DNA from: Spirochaetota bacterium
Lineage (GTDB): Bacteria > Spirochaetota > UBA12135 > COTS27 > JAFLEE01
Assembly (NCBI GenBank): GCA_017302015.1
Contig: JAFLEE010000033.1
Location: 1-47,349 of the forward strand
Reading direction: 5' to 3'
Length of the DNA stretch: 47,349 nucleotides
Shown: one piece after another, positions 8,627-16,345 of the stretch
Numbering within the stretch: the stretch's first letter is position 1
Layout: every line of letters begins with the position of its first letter
The notes under the pieces: generated by a model
Told to the model about the DNA's origin: nothing
Databases searched by the model: none
Seen by the model: the letters and a program-made list of their open reading frames with translations, nothing else
Program-made: the position numbers and the translations under genes

Positions 8627-10638
8627 CGCCGCAGGATGACTTCTTCCTGGAGGAACCAGGTGAAGCCGTCTTGCTGCTTGCCCGCCACCAGGCGGTAGGG
8701 CTTCTCCTTGGGCATCTCGACGAAGCGGGCCCACGGAACGCGCAGCAGGAAACAATCCCGATCATGGTAGGTGAGGGTCTCCACGGGCACGGGCGGCTGG
8801 CCCTCGGCCTTGAGGGTCCACTCCCGGGACGCGTTCCTCAGGAACGCGTCGTCGCCCGCCTCCTTTCCGCTCTCGCGGCGGATGCGGATGAAGAACGGCC
8901 GCCCCGAATCGTCGGCTCCCGAGGGCAGGGGCAGGAGGCCCAGGGGCGCCGATGGCGCATCCACCCAGAAGGCCTCGAGAACCTTGTAGACGGAGGGCCC
9001 CGCCGTCGCCGGCGGCGTGTCGTCGGGCCGGGCCTTATTGGAGAGGGCCGCGGCGGTGGGTTCCCGGTCGACGGCCGGATCTTCGGGGAAGAAGGTGTAG
9101 TCGCCCAGGGAACTGGAGAGGGGCTTCTTGCCGCCGAAACTCTCGATGAGGTCTTTGGAGGGATTCCAGGCCGGGTAGACCTGGAATTGGGGCAGGTCGT
9201 CGAGGCTCGTCGGCGAGTCGTAGAGCCCCGCGCCGCGGATGAGCCGCTGGAAGCGGTCGTCCCCCGTCGCGAGCACGCCCTCTTCCCAACCCACCGCCCG
9301 GGCGTAATCCTCGCCCTCCCAACCGGCCACGAGGGGCGCCCGGCCATCGCGCAAGCCGTTGATCACCAGGCGGTTTTGGCGGCCCACGACGTAGCTCATC
9401 GAGACCGTACGCCAGGGCCTTCCCCCCGCGCCGATCGCCCCCGCGACCGGGAGTCCGGCCGCCATGCGGCCCCAGGTTTCGTCGAACCGGACCTCGGAAG
9501 GATCGGCCATCTGGTGCACCCTCAGCAGGTACCCCGGCGTCACGTGGAACTGGATGGGCGCGGCGGGGAACACCACGCCGCCTAAGTCCTTGGGCAGGTT
9601 CAAGAGCACCCAACGGCCGCCGACGAATACCTCGTTCATCACGACCACCTGCAGCCCGGTGGCGAGGAGGCCGTGGTCGAAGACGTAGCGGACGTCCCCC
9701 TCCATCACGCGGCGCACCGGGCGCAGATGGGCCGGCCCGCCCATGGCGTCGAGGGGGGCCTTCGACTCGCCATCGACGAGCGGGGCGAAAGTCACGATGC
9801 GGGTGGGGACGCCCAGGGCCCGCAGAACCGTCGCGGCGTAGACGCACCACGGCAGGCCCCATTCATAGGTCTTGCGCCGGTACATCGCCCGGCCGCTGAG
9901 CATGAGGCCCGCGTAGGCCTCGTGGTTGGTGAAGTTCGGCGGCAGGTTCTTCCCCACGTACGGGAGGAAATCGGGGTGGAAGACGGGGCGCGCCCCGGTG
10001 GCGTCGACCATCCACGCCAGGGGGCTACGCGAGACGCAGCGCGAGGTGGCGTGGAGCCAAGAGGAGACGAGGGCCACCAATTCGCCGTCGGATAGGCTCT
10101 CGACCGCCACGCCGGTCTGGGCGCGGAACTCGGCGCGGATATTGCTGGCGAGGCTCGCATCCCAATCGCAGACCTTCCGCGGCTGCAGCCACTCTCCCAT
10201 GGCGCCGGGGCGCGAGCGCCCGTACCAATCCTCGGCGAGGCGGGACGAGGAGCGCAATTGGAAACGGAGGGAGAGGGGATCGGGCAGGCGGCGGGGTTCC
10301 ATGCCGCGCCGCCAAAGCACGCCGGTGACCTCGAGATCGCTCCAAAGGGGGCCGCGCGCGAGGACGCGCACGTCTTGCCAAGCGTCGACCACGGGGCTCT
10401 CGAGGCAGGGCCGCGCCACGCGCACCACGGCGCGCACCACCGTGGTGTACTTGAAGCGCTCGCCCCACTCCGCGTCGGGGGCCTTGTTGGCGTCGGTGTC
10501 CCGTCGCAATGGGTCGGTGAAGTACTTGTCCAGTTCGTCCTCGTCGGTCAGGCCATCGCCATCGCGGTCGAAGGCGGCCTGGCCGAAGGCGAGCGCCAGG
10601 AAGCAAGCGGCGGCAGCGGCGAACCGGGCGGACCTCAC
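8623..10638 (-). CDS. Secreted transglutaminase-like protein with calcium-loop motif (downstream paralogue)
   Basis: The 671-residue protein has a signal peptide and then a thrombospondin-3/dockerin-like calcium loop, DRDGDGLTDEDELDKYF (about 24-40), followed by TDPLRRDTDAN. The middle resembles the transglutaminase-like core: YEWGLPWCVYAATVLRALGV (Cys at 265) is its nucleophile helix. The strand VVVMNEVFVGGRWVLLN aligns with the usual HAWNEVYVDGRWYNLD, but the catalytic His is Val (332) and the Asp is Asn (347). The C-terminal 200 residues are unassigned. I infer either an inactive, binding fold or a changed active site. The GTG at 10638 overlaps the stop of the upstream paralogue (GTGA), so translation is probably coupled. 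The two genes clearly arose by tandem duplication. Confidence 0.7.
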   Translation of the reverse strand: MRSARFAAAAACFLALAFGQAAFDRDGDGLTDEDELDKYFTDPLRRDTDANKAPDAEWGERFKYTTVVRAVVRVARPCLESPVVDAWQDVRVLARGPLWSDLEVTGVLWRRGMEPRRLPDPLSLRFQLRSSSRLAEDWYGRSRPGAMGEWLQPRKVCDWDASLASNIRAEFRAQTGVAVESLSDGELVALVSSWLHATSRCVSRSPLAWMVDATGARPVFHPDFLPYVGKNLPPNFTNHEAYAGLMLSGRAMYRRKTYEWGLPWCVYAATVLRALGVPTRIVTFAPLVDGESKAPLDAMGGPAHLRPVRRVMEGDVRYVFDHGLLATGLQVVVMNEVFVGGRWVLLNLPKDLGGVVFPAAPIQFHVTPGYLLRVHQMADPSEVRFDETWGRMAAGLPVAGAIGAGGRPWRTVSMSYVVGRQNRLVINGLRDGRAPLVAGWEGEDYARAVGWEEGVLATGDDRFQRLIRGAGLYDSPTSLDDLPQFQVYPAWNPSKDLIESFGGKKPLSSSLGDYTFFPEDPAVDREPTAAALSNKARPDDTPPATAGPSVYKVLEAFWVDAPSAPLGLLPLPSGADDSGRPFFIRIRRESGKEAGDDAFLRNASREWTLKAEGQPPVPVETLTYHDRDCFLLRVPWARFVEMPKEKPYRLVAGKQQDGFTWFLQEEVILRR

Positions 10639-12746
10639 GGCGCATCCCCCTCGCCCGGTACCTCGAGGAAGAGCCCGGCCGCCACGGACCAGCGCCATTC
10701 GGGGATCTGGGCGCCCGCGACGAGGCGATAGGGGACGCCCGGCCTCAAGTTCTTGCCCTCCCACGGGGCGAGGCGGAGCAGGATGTGGTCGTCCCAGAAG
10801 AGGGGGGTCGTCTCGAGACGGAGGAGCGGGCCCTTGTCGGGTTTCAGGCGGAACTCTCGGGAGGCCCAGAGGAGGAAATTCTCGGTGAGGGATTCGTCGC
10901 GCTTCTCGGCGCTCACCTGGATGAGGATCCATCGCTCGTTGGAAATCGGTTTGCCGACCACGTCGGGGATGGTTTTGGGGCGGTCCTCCGAATCGAACCA
11001 GAACGCGTTCAGGACGGTGAACACCGCCTCGTTCGTCCGCGGCGGCGGCCTCTGGGCCGCCAGGTTGGTCAAGAGCGAACTGCGGGCGAGCACGGCGGGG
11101 AACTCGGCCGGCTGATCGGGGCGGCGCAGGGAGAAGGTGACGAACTCATCGGGCATGGTCGGCCACGCCCAGCTGCCGGCCCCGGTGCAGGTATCCTGGC
11201 CCTCTTCCGAGGGCAGGAGCGCCGCGGCGGCGACGGAGGGGAGCGCGGGCCCGGGGACATAGGCCCGCCGGGTGACGCGATTGGTTCCCACCATGACCGT
11301 GACCAGCGGCGCGGGCGCGAGGGCGACCTGGCTCATCCACTCCACCCAGGTCGTCGCCAAGCGGTTGGACCGCCCGATCTCAAGGGACATCGCGAGCACG
11401 CGCCAGGGTTTCAGCGTCGGCATCTCGGCGTTGGTGCCGCGGCCGAGGGCCTGCTGGGCCCAGGTGCCGGAGAAATCCCTCTCCCCCGGGTCGGCGAAGG
11501 TGTGGATGCGCAGCAAGTAACCGGGGGTCGCGTGGTAGAGGATGGGCGTGGCGGGAAAAATCACCCCGCCGAGTTCTTTCGGGAGATGCACGAGGCGCCA
11601 ACGATTCCCCACGTAGACTTCGACCATGGTGAGCACCTGGTAGGGCTCTTCCATCAGGTGGTTGCCGTTCATGTAGCGGGCGTTCTGCTCGAACCAGGCG
11701 CGCAGCCGGGGGTGCCAGATCGCCCGCGCCAGGCGCACGCTGCTCTCCGCTTCGTCGACATCATGGATGGGGGCGAATTGGACGAGGCGGGAGGGGATGC
11801 CGAGGGCCCTGAGTACCGTGGTCACGTAGGCGCACCAGGGAAGCCCCCACTCGTAGGACCGGGTGACGACCATGTTTCGGGCGTTGCCGACGAGATTGGC
11901 GAAGGTCTCCCGGCCCTCGATCTCCTCGGGCTTCTCGGCGTCGAAGGCGGCGGCCAGATTGGCGGGGAAGGCGGGGACCTTCCCCCGCATGTCGACGCGG
12001 TAGGCCAGGGACGCCTTGTCGAGGCAGCGGCCGTTCTTCAGCAGCCAGGGCACCACCGTTTCGACGAGGTCGGTGTCGGTGAGCAGGGTCGGGTCGATAC
12101 GGTCGTTGCGCAGGACCTTCACGAGGCGCACGCGCAGGTCTTCGTCCCACTGGCAGACTTTGCGCGGCCGAAGCCACTCGTCCATGCGCAGGCGGTCCTG
12201 CCGCCAGAACTCGTTCTCGGGCAGGCGCGCGGCCAGGGGGCCCACCAGGCGCTTGACCCCGGGATCGGGGGCGCGGCGCGCCTCGATGCCGCGGTTCCAG
12301 AGGTAGGCGACGATCTCGAGATCGACCCACCGGGCCGTCTCGGCGACGACGCGGACGTCTTGGAAGGCGTCATTGGTGACATCGGAGTGCAGCAGTCGCG
12401 CCGCTCCGGCGGCGTTGGACACCCAGGGGCTCAGGTTCCCCGTGCGGGCGCTCTCCGGAAGGGCGCCCAGCATCGTCTGGCTATCGTAGGGCTTGAGCAC
12501 CCGAATCGTGGCGCGCAGCGTGGTGGTGAATTGACGCCGTTCGTTCCAATCGCCGTCGCTCTTTCCGTTGCCGTCGCTGTCCCGGCGCAGGGGATCGGTG
12601 AGGTACTTGCAGATCTCATCTTCGTCGCTGAGCCCATCGCCGTCGCTATCGACGATGGGCAGGGGGTAGCGGCCCTGGCCGAAGGCCCCCGCGACCAGGA
12701 GCAGAAACAAGAACGCGCCCCGCAGGAGGGCTTTCTCGGCCATCAC
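10635..12746 (-). CDS. Secreted transglutaminase-like protein with calcium-loop motif (upstream paralogue)
   Basis: The 703-residue protein has a signal peptide (about 1-24), a calcium-loop motif DSDGDGLSDEDEICKYL with the same TDPLRRDSD follow-up as its neighbour, and a transglutaminase-like core with SYEWGLPWCAYVTTVLRALG (Cys at 305). As in the neighbour, the expected His in the strand VLTMVEVYVGNRW is Leu (372), and the expected Asp is His (387). Conservation between the two is strongest around the Cys helix, the RPRKVC-WD segment and the strand ATPILYHATPGYLLRIH / AAPIQFHVTPGYLLRVH. Function unknown; the fold suggests peptide or protein binding outside the cell. The first codon is GTG at 12746 or ATG at 12743. 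A TAAAAT lies exactly 6 nt before the GTG, which favours that start. Confidence 0.7.
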   Translation of the reverse strand: MMAEKALLRGAFLFLLLVAGAFGQGRYPLPIVDSDGDGLSDEDEICKYLTDPLRRDSDGNGKSDGDWNERRQFTTTLRATIRVLKPYDSQTMLGALPESARTGNLSPWVSNAAGAARLLHSDVTNDAFQDVRVVAETARWVDLEIVAYLWNRGIEARRAPDPGVKRLVGPLAARLPENEFWRQDRLRMDEWLRPRKVCQWDEDLRVRLVKVLRNDRIDPTLLTDTDLVETVVPWLLKNGRCLDKASLAYRVDMRGKVPAFPANLAAAFDAEKPEEIEGRETFANLVGNARNMVVTRSYEWGLPWCAYVTTVLRALGIPSRLVQFAPIHDVDEAESSVRLARAIWHPRLRAWFEQNARYMNGNHLMEEPYQVLTMVEVYVGNRWRLVHLPKELGGVIFPATPILYHATPGYLLRIHTFADPGERDFSGTWAQQALGRGTNAEMPTLKPWRVLAMSLEIGRSNRLATTWVEWMSQVALAPAPLVTVMVGTNRVTRRAYVPGPALPSVAAAALLPSEEGQDTCTGAGSWAWPTMPDEFVTFSLRRPDQPAEFPAVLARSSLLTNLAAQRPPPRTNEAVFTVLNAFWFDSEDRPKTIPDVVGKPISNERWILIQVSAEKRDESLTENFLLWASREFRLKPDKGPLLRLETTPLFWDDHILLRLAPWEGKNLRPGVPYRLVAGAQIPEWRWSVAAGLFLEVPGEGDAP

Positions 12747-12752
12747 TCAGGG

Positions 12753-12758
12753 ATTTTA
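12753..12758 (-). promoter_or_regulatory. -10 hexamer 6 nt before the GTG of the transglutaminase-like operon
   Basis: TAAAAT on the minus strand ends 6 nt before the GTG at 12746. This is the same spacing as in two of the other candidate leaderless promoters of the window. No convincing -35 is present, so the call rests on the -10 and its position. Confidence 0.35.
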
Positions 12759-12801
12759 ACCCATATTTTCGCCTTTTACCTGAGTCGGCCGCGGGGTCCT
12801 T

Positions 12802-12919
12802 GCGGGAGGAAAGCCGGGCGCCCCAGGCCCGGAGGGCGGGGTGGGACCGCTATGAACACCGGGGCGCGGTTCAACGCTCCGGCCGATTTCTCGACTGCGG
12901 CGCCCGGCTTTCCTCCCGC
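12802..12919. repeat. 21-bp perfect inverted repeat spanning the 3' end of araC
   Basis: The 21 bases at 12802-12822 are the exact reverse complement of 12899-12919. After one mismatch, three further bases pair (12824-12826 with 12895-12897). The spacer is 76 bp. The right arm codes for the end of the AraC-type protein (REESRAPQ), and the left arm, read on the plus strand, would code for the same peptide. It therefore looks like an inverted copy of the gene end. The stop codon of araC and the region before the next operon lie inside the loop. It could fold as a cruciform or an RNA hairpin. Confidence 0.9.
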
Positions 12920-13689
12920 CAGGCCCTCGGCGAAAGTTTAAAGCGCGATTTGAACCGCTTGGAAAACTGGAAGAGGTCTGGGAATCCGACCCGCTCCCCC
13001 ACCTCGCGGATCGGCAGGTGGCCGGTCGACAGGAGGGCCGCGGCGCGTTCCATGCGCGCCTGGAGGAGGTACTGGTGCGGCGCCAGGCCGGTGAGGTCGC
13101 GGAAGTTTTTCCGGAACGCGCGGTAGGAGAGCCCGGCGCGTTCGGCGCCCTGGGCCGCATCCCAATCCAGGTGGGGGGCCTCCCGGATCCGGCGGCACCA
13201 GGCATCGATGGCCGCCACCCGGGGGGCCGGGGTCTCGGCGAGGGTGCGCTGCTCGTGGAGGAGGAGAAGGAGCCCCTCGAGCAGGTGGACGGCACGGGGC
13301 GGGGACGGGCGACGGGCGCCGAGGAGGTCGTGGAGTTCGTCGAAGGCCGCCCGAACCTTCTCGCCCTGGCGCACGGGGATGAGGGGATCGTCTTCGGGAA
13401 ACAGGCCGCTCTCGATGAAGCGGGCCACCCGGGGCCCGGTGAAATTGAGGAAGCGATTACCCCAGGCGCTGCCGTCCTGCGTTCCATATTCGAAGTGGCC
13501 CGGCCGCGTGAGCCACGCGATGGGCGCGGCGACCGACACGGGCCCCCGGCCGTCGCAGGAAAAGAGGATGCGCCCCTCATGGGCATAATTCACCCCGTAG
13601 CGCCCCCGGAAATCGCGCACGACCATGCCGGGGCCCACCCCGCGCCCCCGGTTGAGCCATTGGATGCCATCGAAATGGGAGAATGCCAT
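12871..13689 (-). CDS. AraC-family transcriptional regulator
   Basis: The 272-residue protein has an N-terminal cupin-like sensing part (about 1-100, with GVNYAHEGRILFSCDGRGP) and a C-terminal double helix-turn-helix domain (about 175-258). The second helix-turn-helix reads IREVGERVGFPDLFQFSKRFKSRF, and the family ending LSPRAWRE follows. It probably binds a sugar or related ligand and controls the divergent isomerase and dehydrogenase genes that begin 62 bp away. The ATG at 13689 lies next to ATTTCACAAAT (13691-13701), a small interrupted palindrome that may be an operator. The last codons carry one arm of the inverted repeat at 12802-12919. The family call is firm; the ligand is unknown. 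Confidence 0.85.
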   Translation of the reverse strand: MAFSHFDGIQWLNRGRGVGPGMVVRDFRGRYGVNYAHEGRILFSCDGRGPVSVAAPIAWLTRPGHFEYGTQDGSAWGNRFLNFTGPRVARFIESGLFPEDDPLIPVRQGEKVRAAFDELHDLLGARRPSPPRAVHLLEGLLLLLHEQRTLAETPAPRVAAIDAWCRRIREAPHLDWDAAQGAERAGLSYRAFRKNFRDLTGLAPHQYLLQARMERAAALLSTGHLPIREVGERVGFPDLFQFSKRFKSRFKLSPRAWREESRAPQSRNRPER

Positions 13690-13716
13690 ATTTCACAAAT
13701 CCTGCCGATTTTCCCA

Positions 13717-13745
13717 TTGCGGCGCTTGGGATGTCGATCTACGAT
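13717..13745 (+). promoter_or_regulatory. Sigma70-type promoter for a leaderless isomerase transcript
   Basis: TTGCGG (13717-13722), a 17-nt spacer and TACGAT (13740-13745) are followed after exactly 6 nt by the ATG at 13752. Transcription would start at the A of the start codon. No Shine-Dalgarno sequence precedes it. It lies in the 62-bp region shared with the divergent araC gene. Confidence 0.55.
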
Positions 13746-13751
13746 ACATCC

Positions 13752-14495
13752 ATGAAATTTGGAATCGCCGACTACGGCATGAACGTCTGGTACGGCGTCT
13801 GCTACGACACCGGCGCCCGGTTAGACGACTTGAAGGCCATCGGTTATGATGGGATCGAGCGCCTCGAGGCCGCCAGCCCCTCCGACGCCGTGGCCAAGGC
13901 CGTCCTCTTCCGCGAGCGCGGCATGGACTTCACGACGGTGCGAGGCCCCAACCCCGAGGCGACGATCCGCTGGACGGCCGCCCTGGGCAAGGGCTACACC
14001 TGGACCCACTCCTCCTCCCGGGATCTCGACCTTTTCTGCCGCCAGACGAACGCCCAGATCCAGGCCGCGGGGCGCTTCGGGGTCCGTATCGGCATCCATA
14101 ACCACCTGGGAGCGGCCGTCGAAAGCCAGGCCCAACTCGAGACCTTCCTCGAGCGCTGCCCCCTCGCCGGCCTCGTCCTCGACACCGGGCACCTGGCCGC
14201 CGCGGGGGGCGACCCGGTGGAAATCGTGAAAAAGTACGCCGCGCGCCTCCTCGTGGTCCACGTGAAGGATTGGCTCGTCAAGAATCCCGGGATCGGCCTG
14301 GAAAAATGGCAGGAACGGGGCTATTTCACGACCCTGGGACGTGGTAATATCGGGCAAGACAATGCGCTCGTGCTGAAGACCCTCCGGGCCGTGGGCTACG
14401 ATGGTTGGGTCTTCGTGGAGCACGATACCCACCTCCAAGACCCCCTCCTCGATCTCAAAGAAAGCCGCGAATACCTGCGGCGCGCCGAAGCCTAA
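13752..14495 (+). CDS. Sugar phosphate isomerase/epimerase (AP-endonuclease-2-like TIM barrel)
   Basis: The 247-residue protein is a xylose-isomerase-like TIM barrel (PF01261). The metal and substrate residues are visible in order: H116-N-H118 in IGIHNHLG, D144 and H147 in VLDTGHLAAAGGDP, H170 in VVHVKDW, the LGRGNI loop and E223 in FVEHDTH. This pattern is shared by inosose dehydratase (IolE) and many sugar epimerases; the exact reaction cannot be read. I start at ATG 13752, not at earlier in-frame codons, because the protein then begins MKFGIADYGMNVW as the family does, and because of the promoter spacing. The Gfo/Idh/MocA gene follows after 9 bp, and araC is divergent; together they form a small sugar-conversion unit. 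Confidence 0.85.
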   Translation: MKFGIADYGMNVWYGVCYDTGARLDDLKAIGYDGIERLEAASPSDAVAKAVLFRERGMDFTTVRGPNPEATIRWTAALGKGYTWTHSSSRDLDLFCRQTNAQIQAAGRFGVRIGIHNHLGAAVESQAQLETFLERCPLAGLVLDTGHLAAAGGDPVEIVKKYAARLLVVHVKDWLVKNPGIGLEKWQERGYFTTLGRGNIGQDNALVLKTLRAVGYDGWVFVEHDTHLQDPLLDLKESREYLRRAEA

Positions 14496-14504
14496 GGAAC
14501 CCCC

Positions 14505-15578
14505 ATGAGCCGCACCAAGAAAGAAACCGCCACCGGCCCCATCCGCATCGGCCTCTCGGGCCTCGGCCGCGCCGGGTGGGGCATGCACCTCTCCGAAATC
14601 AAGGACCGCACGGACCGCTTCAAGGTCGTCGCCTGCTGGGATCCCGACGCCGCGCGCATGAAGCGCGCCCAGGAACGCCTGGGCTGCCGCGCGTGCAAGT
14701 CCTATGAAGAATTGGTGAAGGATAGCGAGGTCGAACTCGTCGACATCGCCTCGCCCTCCCTCGACCACGTCCCCCAGGCCCTCAAGGCCCTGGCCGCCGG
14801 GAAGCGCGTCTTCCTCGAGAAGCCCGCCGCGCTGCGCTACCTCGACGCCCAGAAACTTCAGGCCATGGCGAAGAAGAACGGCGGCAAGCTCTTCATCCGC
14901 CATAACCGGCGCTTCGAGCCCGCCTTCGCCCACATCCGCGAAATCATGGAGGCCGGCCTCCTCGGCGAGGTTTACGAGGTCAAACTCCGCCGCCATAGCT
15001 ATTCCCGCCGCGACGATTGGCAGACCCTCGTCGCTTGCGGGGGCGGCCAACTCAATAATTGGGGCCCGCACTTGGTCGACCACGCCCTGCAATTCCTCGA
15101 TTCGCCCGTGGAGAGCGTGTGGAGCGACCTGAAGCGGGTCGCGGCGGTGGGCGACGCCGAAGACCACCTGAAGATCCTCCTGCGCGGCAAGAACAAGCGC
15201 CTCGTCGACGTGGAGATCAGCGGCGGCGCCGCCCTCGCCGAGCCCGAATACATCCTCTTCGGCACGAAGGGCGCGCTCACCAGCGACGGCAAGACCCTCC
15301 AACTGAAATACCTCGACCCCGCCGTCAAACTCGCCCCCCGCAAGGCCTCGAAGGAAACGCCCCCCTCCGAAGGGGCCTTCGGCGCCCCCGATCAATTGGT
15401 GTGGAAGGAAGAGGCCCTTCCCGTGTCCCCCAAATCCAAGTGCAATACCGACCACATCTGGGACCACCTCTTCGCGGCCATCCGCGAGGGCAAGAAATTC
15501 CCCATCACCCTCGAAGAGGGCATCGAGGTCGTGCGGATCACCGAACTCGTGAAGAAAAATAGCGGATTCAAGGCTTAA
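14505..15578 (+). CDS. Gfo/Idh/MocA-family NAD(P)-dependent oxidoreductase
   Basis: The 357-residue protein has an N-terminal Rossmann fold beginning IRIGLSGLGRAGWGMHL (glycine-rich loop about 17-25) and the signature EKPAA (105-109). The C-terminal half carries GGGQLNNWGPHLVDHALQFL (H189), the usual substrate-site motif, with Asn-Trp in place of the common D-x-G. Members oxidise or reduce the carbons of sugars, inositols and related polyols. AAGGA precedes the ATG by 8 nt, and the isomerase ends 9 bp upstream, so the two are co-transcribed. The pairing suggests oxidation of a sugar to a keto form, followed or preceded by isomerisation. The substrate is unknown. The 124 bp after it, up to the convergent UPF0126 gene, hold the palindrome GGAGCGCGCTCC but no clear terminator. 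Confidence 0.88.
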   Translation: MSRTKKETATGPIRIGLSGLGRAGWGMHLSEIKDRTDRFKVVACWDPDAARMKRAQERLGCRACKSYEELVKDSEVELVDIASPSLDHVPQALKALAAGKRVFLEKPAALRYLDAQKLQAMAKKNGGKLFIRHNRRFEPAFAHIREIMEAGLLGEVYEVKLRRHSYSRRDDWQTLVACGGGQLNNWGPHLVDHALQFLDSPVESVWSDLKRVAAVGDAEDHLKILLRGKNKRLVDVEISGGAALAEPEYILFGTKGALTSDGKTLQLKYLDPAVKLAPRKASKETPPSEGAFGAPDQLVWKEEALPVSPKSKCNTDHIWDHLFAAIREGKKFPITLEEGIEVVRITELVKKNSGFKA

Positions 15579-15702
15579 AAAGCCCCGCCTTCGATCGTCA
15601 TACGACCGCTTAGCGCCCGTTTCGCGCGGGGGTCAGTAGGTGGGTATCGCCGCCCGGAGCGCGCTCCCTCGGCGCGATCGAGCCTATCGGGTCAGGGAAC
15701 CC

Positions 15703-16332
15703 TCACGGCTTCCCCGAAACCGCCGCCGTTCGGATCCCGCCGTAGCGCGAGAGGAGCCTCACGCCGAGGCAGGCGGCGACGCCGATGGCGATCACCGCGC
15801 CTTGGGGGAGACCGAAATACAGGGCCAGCCACGCGGCCGCGGCGCCGACGGCGCTGGAGGTGACGTAGAGTTGGCCGGGATAGAGCATCTCGCACGGGCG
15901 CTGGGCCACGATGTCGCGCACGAGCCCGCCGGCCATGGCGGTGACGACGCCCATGAGGATGGCGAGGGCGGGATGGAAGCCCGCCTGCGCGGCCTTCATC
16001 ATGCCGGTGCAGGAGAAGAAGGCGACGCCCAACGCGTCGGCGAAGCGCAGGCCCCGCTCGAGGCGCGCCCACATGCGGGCGGTGATGATGGTGGCGAGGC
16101 CGGCCCCGCTGGCGACGGCGAGCCAAACGGGTTCCCGCGTCCACAGCACCGGCAGGCCGAGGATGAGGTCGCGCAGCGTGCCCCCGCCGAGGGCGGTGGC
16201 GCCGGCGAGCACGAGGGCGCCGACCCAGTCCATGCGGTGGCGGGCGGCTGCGAGCGCCCCCGTGGCGGCGAAGACCGCCACCCCCGCCAGGCCGATGAGC
16301 CGAACGCCATCCAGTTCCGGTGCGCCGGTCAT
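15703..16332 (-). CDS. UPF0126 / TRIC-type seven-helix membrane protein
   Basis: The 209-residue protein is almost wholly hydrophobic, with about seven membrane helices in two inverted halves. Each half carries the family motif: TALGGGTLRDLILG in the first and AMAGGLVRDIVAQRP in the second. Bacterial members of UPF0126 (YicG, YadS) are homologues of the TRIC trimeric cation channels; some are linked to glycine uptake. GGGAGG precedes the ATG at 16332 by a few bases. It lies 13 bp after the Fe-type dehydrogenase and is probably the last gene of that operon. The start and the family are secure; the transported substrate is not known. Confidence 0.9.
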   Translation of the reverse strand: MTGAPELDGVRLIGLAGVAVFAATGALAAARHRMDWVGALVLAGATALGGGTLRDLILGLPVLWTREPVWLAVASGAGLATIITARMWARLERGLRFADALGVAFFSCTGMMKAAQAGFHPALAILMGVVTAMAGGLVRDIVAQRPCEMLYPGQLYVTSSAVGAAAAWLALYFGLPQGAVIAIGVAACLGVRLLSRYGGIRTAAVSGKP

Positions 16333-16345
16333 GCCTCCCCCCGCC

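Noticed and set aside
15579-15702. A terminator between the convergent dehydrogenase and UPF0126 genes
   Set aside because: GGCTT-AAA-AAGCC and GGAGCGCGCTCC are perfect but short, and neither is followed by a T run on either strand.
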